A DNA stretch of 64,000 nt from Epiperipatus broadwayi (GCA_028023455.1 JAQFVV010006848.1:1-64000); one strand, 5' to 3'; counted from the first letter of the stretch, positions 46,900 through 58,715 are shown. Program-made: numbers and translations. The notes: a model not told the origin generated them from the sequence alone.

Positions 46900-48448
46900 C
46901 GTCATAATACTACAGTGTGTAAATAATACATACATATAATGATATAATGTAAATCTCTTTCATAATGTTTTGTCTTCAGATCAGTTAGTTATACTGTAAG
47001 TAGAATTTATACAATTTATTAACAGTAAACTATATTTTAGGAATTTCTCATTTGTGAATAATGATATGGTTTTTATTAAGATATTTTGACAAACGTAATC
47101 TCTGGAAGTTCGGCTTCCTATAAGATGCATTCTCCAGAAATCTTTTTTATTCTTTCGTATTTAACTTCTCTATATTTATTTAAATAATGGATCCAATATT
47201 GTGTAAACATTTTAAAAATCCGTTTATAAATAATCATTCGAATAATATCGTGAAGATTGATTAATATTTTGTGACGGAGATAATGCCATTCTTTTTATTT
47301 TACTTCAAGCAACTGTAGGACAAGTCATTTATTTATTTTAATTTTACATTTTTTATTAGTAAAAATTAGTCAAAAATATATCTTGGGAACCATTTACTTT
47401 TTTCATTATGCCGTTATTTAAATGCTTCAAGAATATATCATCGAATAGAAGATAATGTATCATCGAAAAAAAAATCGTCTTAAAGGAATGACCATGTGGG
47501 AATCTGAAATAAAAAGCAAGTATACTAATGTTGATCTGAGATTTTAGCTGATATTTAGACTAGATTTAATTTAATAATATTTGGGCTAATATATAATTAG
47601 TGATGATGATAAAGATATTAAATATGATTCAATGATGTGAAAGGTATAGCAGTCTCAAAATTTTGAATCTATAATAAGAAAATTACATATATTTTATTCA
47701 TTGCTTACAACATTTCTTTTTGTATATAGTGATTTGTATAGGACTTTTTTTATATTAAAAAAGTAATAATTGTCATTTTTGTAATAATGATTTTGAATTA
47801 AGATACAATGTATACTAATCCAAATCATTTTATTAATGAAAACGTTTAGTAATGAAAAACAAGCCTTTTACTTAGAATTATCTATTGTAAGAATGCAATA
47901 AATTAAGCAATTGACACATAAGAAATTTTAAAAAGAACATAAAATAAGAGAGGTGGCAAAAGCTTTTAACAACACAATTATTTTGAATAGATAGAAGCAC
48001 TAAAAAGTATTTGTATCTTTTCTATTTGGTAATAGTAAATATAATGAATTGAAGATTTTAACAATCTAGTTTAAAAAATATTTTCATCACTACTTAAGAT
48101 ATGTTTAAGAATACAAGCGTCAAATACTATAGATAACAAAAACTCAATTGGATGTAAAATGTGGTCACTCATGTAATATAAATCACGTTAATGGTCAAAA
48201 GCATGATAAATTTAGATACTTAGAAATCACTGAAATTTTTTCAATTAAATATTTTATTTAAAATAAAAACAGAATAAAGATGCCATCACTATCAATTATA
48301 TGTACGCTGGAGAAGAAATAGTCTGAGTACTAGTACATTGCTACAGTGCTTAGATAATTGATAAACTAATGGACTCAAACTAAGTTCAAGCATACAGTTG
48401 ATGAATAGAGTATTTTGATCACCTTTTGCATAATAACACAAAATTCAT

Positions 48449-48706
48449 ATGAAAGCTTTTAATAATGTACCTATCTTATCAACAGTTTTAGATCTGAACA
48501 AAGATATTCAGATTAACAAACTTAAAACAGCTCTTGGTAATCTTAAAAATGGAACAGCCATAGATTCTGAAGAGATATCTTGGAAAAAAATTAAATATAG
48601 TGTTGATTTATACGTTTTTAAACTATTGGAATATTTAAAAAATATATGTCAAAATCATTTTAATGATGCTTATATTATTCAATGTTTTAAAAAAAAACAA
48701 AGTTAG
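48449..48706 (+). pseudogene. Fossil RT linker segment (copy 1a)
   Basis: The translated frame LNKDIQINKLKTALGNLKNGTA...EEISWKKIKYSVDLYVFKLLEYL...FNDAYIIQCFKKKQ follows the consensus of the region just before the first RT motif in LINEs (I..AI..LK.GKA.G.D.I..E..KY...L...L......P..W..A.IIPI.KK). No catalytic RT motif follows. It is one of at least three parallel copies in the array. Confidence 0.55.
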
Positions 48707-48977
48707 ATAGTGCTGAAATAATTACCATTAAATATTGTAGTTATTCACAAGAAATAAAAGTAATTATTATAAGGATATTAATGTTGGCTAAAGATTTAAT
48801 AAGCATCACTATCCCAATGTATATTGGTTATGCAAGTTTCCAATAAATGATGACATAGAAATGAGGTTAACAAAATCTTTTCTTAAATATAGGTGAAGTG
48901 TAGATAATCTTTATGTAGTCTTCAATCCACAATACATCTGATGCATAGAATATGTTGAGTAGTAACACAAAATTCAG

Positions 48978-49190
48978 ATGAATGGTTGTAATGATATAAC
49001 TTTCTTATGGATGTCTTTAGATTTGAACAAAGATATCCAGTATGTTGAAGTTACAACAGCCACAGTTTGTGGTGAGATAACTGGAGAAAATATTCAATAT
49101 AGTGTTGACATATTAGTTTCAATGCTATGGAATATTTTAAAAAATATATATCACCTGATTATAAAGACCTGTATATTATTCAAAGTTTAA
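48978..49190 (+). pseudogene. Fossil RT linker segment (copy 1b)
   Basis: This is a second version, 529 bp after copy 1a: LDLNKDIQ, then ITGENIQYSVDILVSMLWNILKNIY. It is shorter and more degenerate, with the LKNGTA part lost by deletion. The upstream flanking sequence (ACACAAAATTCAGATGAATG) is also duplicated, so the segment and its flank were copied together. Confidence 0.5.
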
Positions 49191-49979
49191 AAATTAAAGG
49201 ATCAGAAAACAATGAAATAATTATCACTGAGTAGAATAATTATCGACTACAATAAAAAACTTGACTATTGTTTCTAGTCATAGGCTCAGTCTGGTCATGA
49301 GAAAGAAATTAGTTGTAGATATGAATAAAATAACATTGTAAGAGAATTTAATAAGTCCTCCTATCTTGTATATATTGATTACTGAAGCTTACAATAGATG
49401 GCAGTACAGAAAGTAGCTAAATACAGTTTCTCAATATATATGTACATGTATAGTTTATGGTTGTATTGTGTTTTCTTATTTGTTTTAGACTCATAAAATG
49501 ATGGTTACATGACTCACTGTTACATTAGAGCAAAACTTTTGCAACTATGGGGTTATATCCCAATATGCAGTCATGTAACTGAAAATGAAGATCATAAAAA
49601 AAATTCTAAATATTCAGCAGTAAAGACAATATAAAATCAAATGCAAAATGAATCCAAGGTGTTTCTAATAGTATTTACTCATGTTGTGTTATACGACTTC
49701 ACTACATTTATGGTTCTTTTTCAAATAAGATTTATTGTTACAATGCACATTAGGCTATTATACATTTATGGTTCACAATACAAAATATGCACACATTGCA
49801 TTATGCATGATGGCATGCATTGTAAAATAACACTGCCAGAAATAATTTCATACCAGATTTAAGTCTGTTTTTATGTTAGGAATTGTAGAGATTGTGTGTG
49901 GGTGTGCATACAATGCTTTCTGCTCACCAGGTAACATAGTTGCTTGTTATAAAAAATAATATTTCCAACCATTATTTCT

Positions 49980-50632
49980 CAACATTTAAACAAGCAAAAC
50001 TCTCCATACAGTAGTGCTACTCAGTGCAAGTCAGAGTAATCAATGGATGCCAGAAGGCTTGTGCATAAAATCACTATCTAGTGCCTACTCATCCAATATC
50101 CCCAGACTAGTTTCTGGTTTATGACCTTTGTTGGTGAGGAGCCTTGGATCTGAGAACACTGCACTTATATCTTAGGATCTAATGCAACCCTCGAGCAACC
50201 ACCTTTTATTTATCTTTACTTAACTATAAAACTTTGTCAAGCATTGTTAGCCGAGAGGTCATCACACCTGCCTTGCAAGCAAGTAGTTTGTTGCAGTCGG
50301 GTGTGGGTTCATGCCCTGGCCAATGCTATGACATATGGAAAGAAAAAAAACTATAAAACTTTTCTCAAATTGAAAAACACTGATATTTTCAACCCAAGCT
50401 CATTAACTTATATAGTCATATAGGTCTGAGCTCAGCTCAGTACCCATACATTTTTGGTATCTTTGGTTTCTTAATAACCATAGCCACTATTACCCTATTA
50501 GGCAGAATTGGTATTAAAACATTAAAAATCACATCATTTCTTATGCTTGTTCATAACTGTTATTAAAACAGGCAAAACCTTCCATACAGTAGTGCCACTT
50601 AGTGCAAGCCAGAGTAATCATGATGTTTAGCG
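49980..50632 (-). repeat. Hammerhead (retrozyme-like) repeat, minus-sense, 50-kb cluster
   Basis: This is a full unit of the 455-bp family interrupted by a SINE (50,236-50,348), followed by ~100 bp of a second unit up to about 50,632. There the orientation flips, as in the 9.4-kb cluster. The ribozyme core is decayed (CTGANGA reads CCAACAA), but stem II changed from GGC/GCC to GGT/ACC, keeping all three pairs. It lies in the gap between copies 1 and 2 of the 2.5-3 kb array. Confidence 0.8.
50236..50348 (+). repeat. tRNA-derived SINE with 14-bp target-site duplication
   Basis: This is a second copy of the SINE at 7101: acceptor stem GCATTG with CAATGC, A-box TTAGCCGAGAGG, anticodon loop CTTGCAA, extra variable-arm bases and B-box-like GGTTCATGCCC, then TGACATATGGAAAG and an A-run. 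It is flanked by perfect copies of AACTATAAAACTTT (50,222-50,235 and 50,349-50,362). The uninterrupted hammerhead repeat shows the empty site, so both ends are exact. An element of only ~113 bp is very short for a SINE and is essentially a tRNA plus a tail. Confidence 0.9.
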
Positions 50633-50635
50633 ATC

Positions 50636-51060
50636 TGTGATGTTTAGTGGTTTAATACCAATCCTGCCTAATAGGATATTGATGGCTATGGTTATTAAAG
50701 AACCAAATACACCAAAATGTATAGGTACTGAACTGAGTTCAGACCTATGTGACTATATAAGCTAATGAACTTGTATTGAAAATATTATTGTATTTTCATT
50801 TTATTCTCATAGTTTTGTAGTTAAGTAGACATAAAAGGTAGTTGCTGGAGGGTTTCATTAAATCCTAAGATCTAGATGCAGTGCTCTCAGATCAAAGGCT
50901 CCTCACTGATGAAAGCCATAAACCAGAAACCAGTCTGGGGATATTGGATAAGTAGGCACTAGATAGGGATTTTATGCACAAGCCTTCTGGCATTCATTAA
51001 TTACTCTGACTTGCACTGAGTAGCACTATTGTATGGAGAGTTTTGCCTGTTTTAATAACA
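50636..51060 (+). repeat. Hammerhead (retrozyme-like) repeat, plus-sense, 50-kb cluster
   Basis: About 425 bp of the 455-bp family lies in the opposite sense to the preceding unit, ending at GAGTTTTGCCTGTTTTAATA, after which the 3' end of a LINE begins. It contains a nearly complete hammerhead (next entry). Identity to the 9.4-10.4 kb units looks to be around 85-90% by eye. Confidence 0.82.
50890..50950 (+). ncRNA. Hammerhead ribozyme, conserved core with weak stem II
   Basis: CTGATGA is at 50,906-50,912, GAAA at 50,926-50,929 and GTC at 50,933-50,935, with intact stem I next to the core (CCTCA with TGGGG). Stem II is weak: one pair of the usual three is lost (A opposite C). Stem III keeps AC..GT, but the palindrome is broken (ACCAGT). 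Activity is uncertain. Confidence 0.6.
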
Positions 51061-51499
51061 GTTATTTTATTTAAAGTAATATTCTTTATTAAACACAAAT
51101 GATATTTACATAATTACAAAGGTTATATTAAGTTTGTCTAACAACATTTCTTCAAAACTGTCATAATACTCAAGGCATTTTTCTCATTACCTCATACATT
51201 TTTTTTTTACCTTACTAATACATTCTTAGACTGGAAGTGGGTTTTCCTACCATATTTCACATGTGGACAGAGCAGTTCCTCCCTACACCGATTCAATAGT
51301 ATTCCTAGGCCAATATTTTAAACATACATTAAAGTAATCATTCTAATCTCTATCTAGCTTTCTCAGCCAGTTGAATTTTTTATCATCAAAAACCAAAGAG
51401 CATCTAATTACCCATATTGTTTTCAATGAATGGATTATAACATTTGCATTATGCAGATTGAAACTAATCACATATTTTTAACAGGTCTTTTAGATTAAT

Positions 51500-52188
51500 T
51501 CTTGGCCTATGAAATACTTTTGATCTCAGATGCCGGAATGCATGGCATTCCTCTAGCAGGTGTGTAAATGTTTCACTGCTCTTCTTGCAAAAAATACACA
51601 TTTCATCCAAACCCATTCCAGGCTTTTATTAAGGTAGGAGGTAGTCAGCAAAATTCCATTTATCAGCTTAAAAATAAATTTCATGGAAGATTGAGGTGTA
51701 TATATCAAGTGGAATTTTTTAAGAACACTTTTCATTGAACACCCCAACCAAGAATTTTCATTGTGATAATCTCCTTTTGTTAAAACTTTATATTTTATTC
51801 CATCTAGACTTTGGACATTTAGATCATCTTGTAAATCTTTGTATGTTATAAACATGTCAGCAAGATGTGATCTTCTCTCAGCTCCCATTTCATTGTAAAT
51901 TATTATATCACCAGTAGGGGGACTAAAGGACTGATCCTTCATTATGTTCAAATAAACCCTGGCAGTAATAAAATTAACATAAGCTTTTGGGTCGATTAAA
52001 TTAAGCCCACCTTTATCTATTGGTTGCTGTAGTACAGAGGTTGAGAGGAGGCTAGATTTCTTCCCCCATATGAATTTCTTTGCCATCTGTATAATCTTTA
52101 GGATCGTTTTGTTGTATAGTTTCAACCAAGGTCCATAATAGCTAAGGACTCCTATTGCAATTGCATTGAAAATCTTGGTTCTAGTCAC
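51500..52188 (-). pseudogene. LINE C-terminal domain with zinc knuckle
   Basis: Block 52,188-51,553 contains MAKKFIWGKKSSLLSTSVLQ and GGLNLIDPKAYVNFITARVY, the post-RT region of L1/Tx1-like elements. A frameshift at about 51,600 leads into CIFCKKSSETFTHLLEECHAF, a C-x2-C...H-x4-C knuckle like that at 6.3 and 36.1 kb, followed by a short tail to about 51,480. The 3' UTR continues to about 51,065. Confidence 0.82.
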
Positions 52189-52216
52189 TTCATAGAGTTT
52201 AAAATATGAAAAACTA

Positions 52217-53722
52217 TTAATTCTTTCTTCTATTTTTTTTTGTTACGAGTTGATTTAACTGATGATTCATTTTAGTTTTGGATAAGTACAGGGGGAGGCC
52301 AAGAAATGACTTAGGCTGAGCTAAAAACTCACTTGGTATTCTTTTCCCTGTTGCCAATTGCCAAGCTGCCAACTTAGCAAACTGTACAACTGATCCCGTA
52401 GCCTGTTGAAATTTTTTAACCTGATTCATAACTATATCAATATTATAACTGTTTTTGAAAATTATTATTATGTCATCTATAAAGGCCATGACTTTTATTG
52501 AAACTCCCAAATGGGGCAGGTAGATTCCATTAATTATTATTTCTATTTCCTTTAACATAGGGTCCACATAAATAGCAAAAAAGAGTGCTGCCAACAGTGA
52601 ACCCTGTGGGATACCTTTACCAGGGATGAAGAATTCCGACCTCCTCATAAAGTTTTTATAGGAAATTTTATTAGTAGTAATATAATTAATTATTGTATTT
52701 ATTAAATATTGATCATCTTTTATCAGCCCATTTAGGCATTAAAGAGATAAGCCCAGTCAACCAAGTCAAATGCAGATTTAAAGTCGATTTTCAATGCAAA
52801 GTACTGAGTCAGATTCAAGGCCTTGGCATACTTGATAGCTTCTTGTATTTTAAGAGCTGCGTTTATCACTCTCTTACCTTTCACAACATGATGCACTGTT
52901 GAAATTTTGTCACTGACACTTTTAAACAATTTTCTTTGTAGGATTCTAGCCAGTATTTTAAAATCAATATCCTCAATCGATATATTTCTTAGGTCTTCAA
53001 ATTTAGGTATTTTTGTGTTCTTTTCTTTTTTTAACACTAAAGATTACTCTTTTATTTATGCTGGGCCATTCAAATCTTTGCGAGCACATCTGATTAAAAT
53101 ATTTTAACATAGGCCCTATCATAAGATAATTGATTTCTTTATAAACTGATGCTGGGATCGCATCATTAGCCAATACTGTTTGCATTTTCAATCTATTAAT
53201 TTCTTCTGTAATTTCTTGACACGGAATATATTTCTTCAATGTTTGCTTTGTCATTATCCTATATTGTTCACCATCAATATCCCAATTACCCATGGTCTGT
53301 TTCAGTCTTTCAACCATATATTCATCAACCTCATCACCTGATATTAGAGAATCTTCACTTGTCTTCATAGATGAGATACAATTTGTGTGAGGTATATAAA
53401 TTTTTGCATAATTAATGGTTGGTTTTAATATATGTCCAAGCCCCGGAATTAATTTCCTTAGACTTAATGTATATGTATCTTCTTGCATTCTTCTATATAT
53501 ATTATTGTATTCTTCTTGTAGTTTACCAACCAGGTCTTTATTTTCTCCTAATTCAGAAATGACACTCAGTGTTTTATTAATCTCTATTATTCTATTTTTC
53601 ATTTGATTTTGGGACATCATATTATTCGAAACATCACAGCACAAGTGTGAAATAAATTTTTTGAATTTATGCCAAGCAACACATGGAGCCAGGTTTGAAA
53701 TCCGATTGTAATAATTCAACAC
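52217..53722 (-). pseudogene. LINE linker and reverse transcriptase
   Basis: The linker block (53,722-53,003) leads by frameshift into 53,037-52,732, with FEDLRNISIEDIDFKILARI (first RT motifs, normally RPISL) and YFALKIDFKSAFDLVDWAYL (first catalytic aspartate). After a gap, block 52,648-52,217 has GIPQGSLLAALFFAIYVDPM and MAFIDDIIIIF, the catalytic FIDD motif, then FLGLPLYLSKTKM. At least three frameshifts or stops break the domain. The IDD motif and the FLG segment fit the L1/Tx1 group rather than RTE. Confidence 0.88.
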
Positions 53723-53853
53723 TATGATAATGTTAGATATCTGATCGACCGAAAAGTATATCTGACTCCTAATGTTCCTCTTTATACTAAAGGCATATCT
53801 TTTATTTTCTATTATACTATAATTCTTTATCTGGAGAAGTATTCTTAAGTGGT

Positions 53854-54482
53854 CTAGAAGGCTACCAGAGAAGTATCAATAAATGAGTCCTTAACTTTAG
53901 CACTGGATACAAAGAACAAATCAATCAGTGAAGAGTATCTACTGTTAAAAAATGAATAGGCATCTTTGCCATATTTCATTTTCAACGGGTATACTGCAAT
54001 TACTTCCAATTTCTGTTCTAAGAGTTTGGGAATATTCTGGTAGGAGCAATTGAAATCACCGCTTACCACCACAATACCCGGCTTTTGTAACAACTTATTT
54101 TGAACGCTATGAATCATGTTAGATATATCATTACCCTTGGAAATCGAGTACACCACAATTAGGTAATGAAGCTGGTCAAAAATGACAAAAGACACTACTA
54201 CATAGTTTACTTGTAAGAATATTGTATATTTCTTATACCTGCACTCATATATATTAGCACCGCTACTCCTTGTGATGATTTCATGTTAGGTTTGTACAGA
54301 AATAAATTTTTATTTGTGAGTTTTTCCAAAAATCGATGGGGATGTTTTATCACTAATCTTTGTTTCAGATAAAATATAATATCATATTTCTGAGATGCAA
54401 TGTAATCCAAAACCTTATCTGCTTTATCACCTCCATTCATACCTCTCACATTAATTGATATTATATTTAGTGATTTATTCAT
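53854..54482 (-). pseudogene. LINE endonuclease (EEP) domain
   Basis: The first block (54,482-54,207) begins LNIISINVRGMNGGDKADKV and continues QKYDIIFYLKQ, where the catalytic glutamate of the usual ..Q.. or ..ET.. segment is not clear. The second block (54,195-53,854) has VVVSGDFNCSYQNIP (the catalytic GDFN) and SLIDLFFVSS. A frameshift at about 54,200 separates them. The terminal SDH motif is not seen. The endonuclease in intact elements nicks the target DNA. Confidence 0.85.
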
Positions 54483-54780
54483 GATTTGGTAATAGATTTG
54501 TCATTTTATATGAATGTTACTCTCCAAATTATCCTCTTTTTTTTTAGTTTTTATTCCATCATATTCCTTATCATTATCGTCATCATTTAAAGGTCATGTA
54601 TCCTGAATAGGCAATGTTTGCACATCAGTATTTTCCAGCTTAGAATCATTATTGACCTTTTCAGCAATATCTTCCATGTTGATTTTCATTCTGCCTTCCT
54701 TTTTATTTACTTGTTGCTTGAGAGATTCTACCGATTGAGTTACGATATCCATGTCTTCCACCACACTTTCCAACAGTTAT

Positions 54781-57345
54781 GAGCAAACAACATATAAGTA
54801 TTGAATTAAGATATCTTTGGATTGGATTGTGTGTTATTGTAAATTTTTTATCTATTTCTGTTGTTTAAACATTGGTGATTAATTTATGCTATCCGATAAA
54901 CAAATGAACTAACAGTTATTATGATGTTAATTCAATCCCTATTTCTTCATAACCAAAATTTATTATATACAAATTATTACAGCATATTTTACTTATTTAT
55001 ATGTAAATAATAGGGTTACATGAAATGTAAATTTCAGACGACATTCATTTACATATACGATTATTTGCATTGTAATCATAATTTATATAAATTATCGTCA
55101 ATAAACTATATTTTAAATGTTTTCATTCTCATAAAATTTCAAAATTTTTCCGGAAGTTCGGCTTCCTGTAAGACGCTTTTCCAGAAAGCATTTTTATTGT
55201 TTCTTATTCAATTTATCGTCAATTTTATTTTAAATAATAAATTCAAAATTATGTAAAACTTTTTAAAAGTTTATTTGTAAATAAACATTAGAGATATTAT
55301 TGTAAAGATATTTGCTGAATATTGATCGAATCGAAGTCAATAGCTTCCTTTTTATTTTCTTCAAGCAATTCTATGCAAAATCATTCATTTATTTTTCTAA
55401 ACTTTTATTTGTAAAATAAGCCAAAAATTCATTTTGGAAATCATTCACTTTTTTCAAGAGTCTTTCTTCAAATGCCTTAAGAAAGGGTCGTGGAATAGAG
55501 ATTGCGTAGAAAAAACGGTGTTGACCTAATGATCATGTGATTATTGTAAAAATCACAAGTGTACTAACGTTTATGTGAGTTTGCCGTTTACATTTAGATT
55601 ACAAAAGCTATGATAGTATCTAGGATAAAATGCTATTAATAAACTGAATAAGATATTTAACTACAATATACTCTGTAAAAGTTACGACTGATGAAATTTT
55701 GAAGCTGAAAACCAAGTCATAGAAAAAAGATAAGTAAACAATGTTTTATTTTTTTTTTACATTGTTTATGAACTATCTTTTACTAAATGACAAATAAGTA
55801 AACAATGTTTTATTTTTTTTCATTGCTTATGAACTAACTATCAATGACAATAATAATTTGCCTAATTCCTTTGTGTTCAAGCTAATAATATCATTTATGT
55901 ATTTTTTTTTTCTCTAATACTTCGTAGACTAATCCAAATCAATTTATTAATGCAAAAATTTTGTAATAAAAAACACAACTCTGTCACAGCTTATAGGTAA
56001 ACAGAACTCAACTGGAAATAAAACTGTAGATAAACAACAACTCAACTGAAATGAAATGTCATCAGATGTCGTACAATATAAATCACCTGAATAGTCCTAA
56101 ATGTAAATACATAGAAATCATTGAAATTTTGTAAAAAAAAAAAAAAAAAGAATAAAAGATTTTACTTAAATAAAAACAATAAAGAGATATCCCCAAGGTC
56201 AGTTATCTGCTAACTAGAGAAGAAATTATTGAAAACCTATTAGATAGATCACTGCACTGTTTGGAAAGTGGTAAAGAAGTGCATTCAATTGTACAACCAA
56301 TGAATAGAATATTTTCATCATCTTTTACATAACACAAAATTCAAATGAATGTTTTAATGATGCATCTATCTTAACAATGCCTTTGTATTTAAACAAAGAT
56401 GCCCAGATTAACACACTTAAAACAGCATTTGGTAAACTTAAAAATGAAATAATTGTGGGTCCTGATGACATATCTGGAGAATTTTCTCAGTATAATATTG
56501 ATATATCAGTTTCAAAGTTCTTGGAATATTTAAAAATATATATGCCCCCTGGTTTTAAAGATCTTTATATTATTCAAAGTTGTACAAATTAAGGGGACAA
56601 CAAACATAGAAATAATTATCATTGAAGACTACAGTTAATGGCTACAATAAGAATAGTTAAAAGAATATTGTTTCTAGTCACAGGGCTATGTTGAGTTTTT
56701 TACTGATGATCATAAATGAGAAATTAGCTAGAAATGTAAATAAAACAGCATTGGATGAGGATTTGCTAAGATTTACTATCTAGTATATATTAATGATTCA
56801 AACTTACAATAGATGGCAGCACTGAAATAGGCTAAACAGAATTTCTTCTGAAACATGTGTAAAATGTCAACAAGTGATGTTTTCTTGTTTGTTTTTGTAG
56901 TCACAAATTGATGGTTACCTGATTAAGCCTTGCATTGTAGCAAAGGTTTTAAATTATGGGTTGTGACCCAATAAAGTGTCATATAACTGGATGAGAGATG
57001 AGGAAAATGTAGTAGCACTAAACAATTTCAGAATATGCAGGAATCAATCATTAATACAAGATCAAATGTATAATCAATTGTACGTGTCAGCATTTACCCA
57101 GGTTTTATTATATGATTTAACTGCAGTTATGGTTCTAATGGCACAACATGCGCATATTACATTGTGCATGATATAATGTCAGAAAGGAGACTACTGAAAC
57201 ACTTTCAGATAAGATTCTACTCTATTATATGTTATAAAATGCAGTGTTTTTATTGTTTTACAAGATTTTCTATTGTTAGAGAAACATTTTACTTGAATTA
57301 TCTCAAGTAAAGACTTTTATTTAATGTCTTTTACTGTCATTACCC
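54781..57345 (+). repeat. Tandem ~2.5-3 kb unit, copy 2
   Basis: The module order is the same as copy 1: ATAAGTATTGAATTAAGATA (54,794), GGAAGTTCGGCTTCC (55,152), TTCAAGCAATTCTATGCAAA (55,360), the RT-linker segment (56,377), GATGGCAGCACTGAAA (56,813), TTGTTTTTGTAGTCACA (56,891), GTTTTATTATATGATTTAAC (57,104) and a terminal block ending TTACTGTCATTACC at about 57,345, where an unrelated insertion begins. Divergence from copy 1 is substantial. Confidence 0.68.
56377..56592 (+). pseudogene. Fossil RT linker segment (copy 2)
   Basis: The frame reads LNKDAQINTLKTAFGKLKNE, then VGPDDISGEF, YNIDISVSKFLEYLK and PPGFKDLYIIQS. It is the best preserved of the three and shows the GPDDI motif of the RT linker most clearly. 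No downstream catalytic RT motif is present. Confidence 0.6.
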
Positions 57346-58017
57346 CACATGTAAGCAGGGCTGGCAGAAAACAAGTTAAGCAATACAAGTGACATCAAAA
57401 CAGTACAAAATTAAGTATACAATAGTCAAATATGTTTAAAAATACATATATACAAGCAACAAAGATTACAAATTATAAAATTATCATAAAAAAGCCTTTT
57501 TCGGCAAATTATGTTTTTTGCCCTTTTCATTATGTCTCCATGATTTAAAGCACATACAGCGACATCTATATCAATACATGAGAGAAGACAGATAAACAAA
57601 TGGATATCTGACACGATCTATTATGTGATTTTTTTTCCTCAATTCTACTACAAAATTACTCTGTTATATATATTGAATGGATATATATCCATATATATTA
57701 ATTAATTAACTATCCATTCTTTATCCATTTAACCACTTATTATTTAACTTAATGGATGTTTTGTATATATTCATACAGTTGTTTTTATTATACATGATAT
57801 AGTTTGTTTCATATATTTTACGTCTATTAACATTTTTAATATAATCAAGAACACTTATATTATCAATACAATTTATTTTATGTCTGTACTGCAAATAATG
57901 AACAGTACAAAATTAAGTATACGTTTTTTTTAATTTTATGAATATTAATTAATGCACTTAGTTCATTATTTCTACAAAATAAAGAAATATAAACATCTTG
58001 AAATGGGACTTGTCAAT
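57346..58017. other. Insertion-like stretch with a 22-bp direct repeat
   Basis: AACAGTACAAAATTAAGTAT(AC) occurs at 57,399-57,420 and again, identical, at 57,901-57,922. The sequence between them has no recognised motif. It interrupts the tandem array between copies 2 and 2b. The repeats could be a long target-site duplication, or remnants of internal repeats of an unknown element. Confidence 0.5.
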
Positions 58018-58715
58018 TATAATTCACAACAGTTATAAAAAAATAGGATCAGAGAGTACTGAAATAATTATCATTAAATATTAATGTTATCTTCCACTAC
58101 ATTAAAAGTAGCTCATATGGAGAAAATAAATAACATTGGATGAGGATTTACTACTCAGTATACATTGATTACATAGGCTTGTAATAGATGGCAGCCCTGA
58201 AACGGGCTTGGCAGAGTTTCTTTTTAATCGTATCTGATGCTTGTGGAGATGATGTTTTATTATTTATTTGTAGTACTAAATTAATGGTTCCAAGACTCAG
58301 CATTGCTTTGGAACCAAGATTTTTAATTACATATTGTTACCCAATATGGTATTGTGTAATAGAATGTGGGAATCGCAAAATGGGGAGCACTCAAAAGTTT
58401 CTGAACATGCAGCAATCAAAACTTAATTCAAAATTAAATATCTACTGAATTGAACTTTTTCCTGGCATTACTTACTATGTTGCTTTTTTAACATCATTGC
58501 AGTCATGACTCTATATATGAACAGGTGTGTGTTGCATAATGCATGCTGCCATGCAACTCCACACAACCTTGTAAGAGATAATTTCATATGACATTTAATA
58601 CTATTGTATGCTATGAAATGCCATATTTTTACAGTACATACAAAATTCTCTGATCTTAAGAAAACATTTTAGTTTAATTATACAAAACAAAGATTAAAAT
58701 ATTTCCTATTGTCAT
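58018..58715 (+). repeat. Tandem ~2.5-3 kb unit, partial copy 2b
   Basis: Only the downstream modules are present: a GATCAGAGAGTACTGAAATAA remnant (58,047), GATGGCAGCCCTGAAA (58,188), a TATTTGTAGTACTAAATTAA block (58,265) and the terminal block, ending just before the GAGCACATAAGTATTGGATT block at 58,716 that opens copy 3. The RT-linker segment is missing. Confidence 0.6.

Larger units (their letters stand above)
46900..49935 (+). repeat. Tandem ~2.5-3 kb unit carrying a fossil RT segment, copy 1
   Basis: Modules recur in the same order in later copies: a GGAAGTTCGGCTTCC block (47,107), a TTCAAGCAA..TCATTTATTT block (47,306), a GAATAGA...GATAATG block (47,443), the RT-linker segment (twice, 48,449 and 48,978), a block starting GATGGCAG (49,391), a TTGTTTTAGACTC block (49,481) and a terminal block with GTGTTATACGACTTCACTAC (49,685). 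The next copy resumes at 54,781, after a retrozyme cluster and a LINE inserted in between. The unit is unassigned; it may be a decayed LINE-derived or composite element amplified in tandem. Confidence 0.65.
51065..54780 (-). mobile_element. Tx1/L1-like LINE, 5'-truncated
   Basis: The order on the minus strand is the tail of a coiled-coil ORF1-like frame (54,780-54,490, with VEDMDIVTQSVESLKQQVN), EEP endonuclease, linker, RT and C-terminal zinc knuckle. A polyadenylation-like AATAAA lies near the 3' end (about 51,090). It was inserted between the hammerhead repeat (ends 51,060) and copy 2 of the array (starts 54,781). Several frameshifts and stops show it is dead, but all domains can still be read. 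It is a relative of, but not close to, the split LINE at 35-39.7 kb. Confidence 0.88.
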
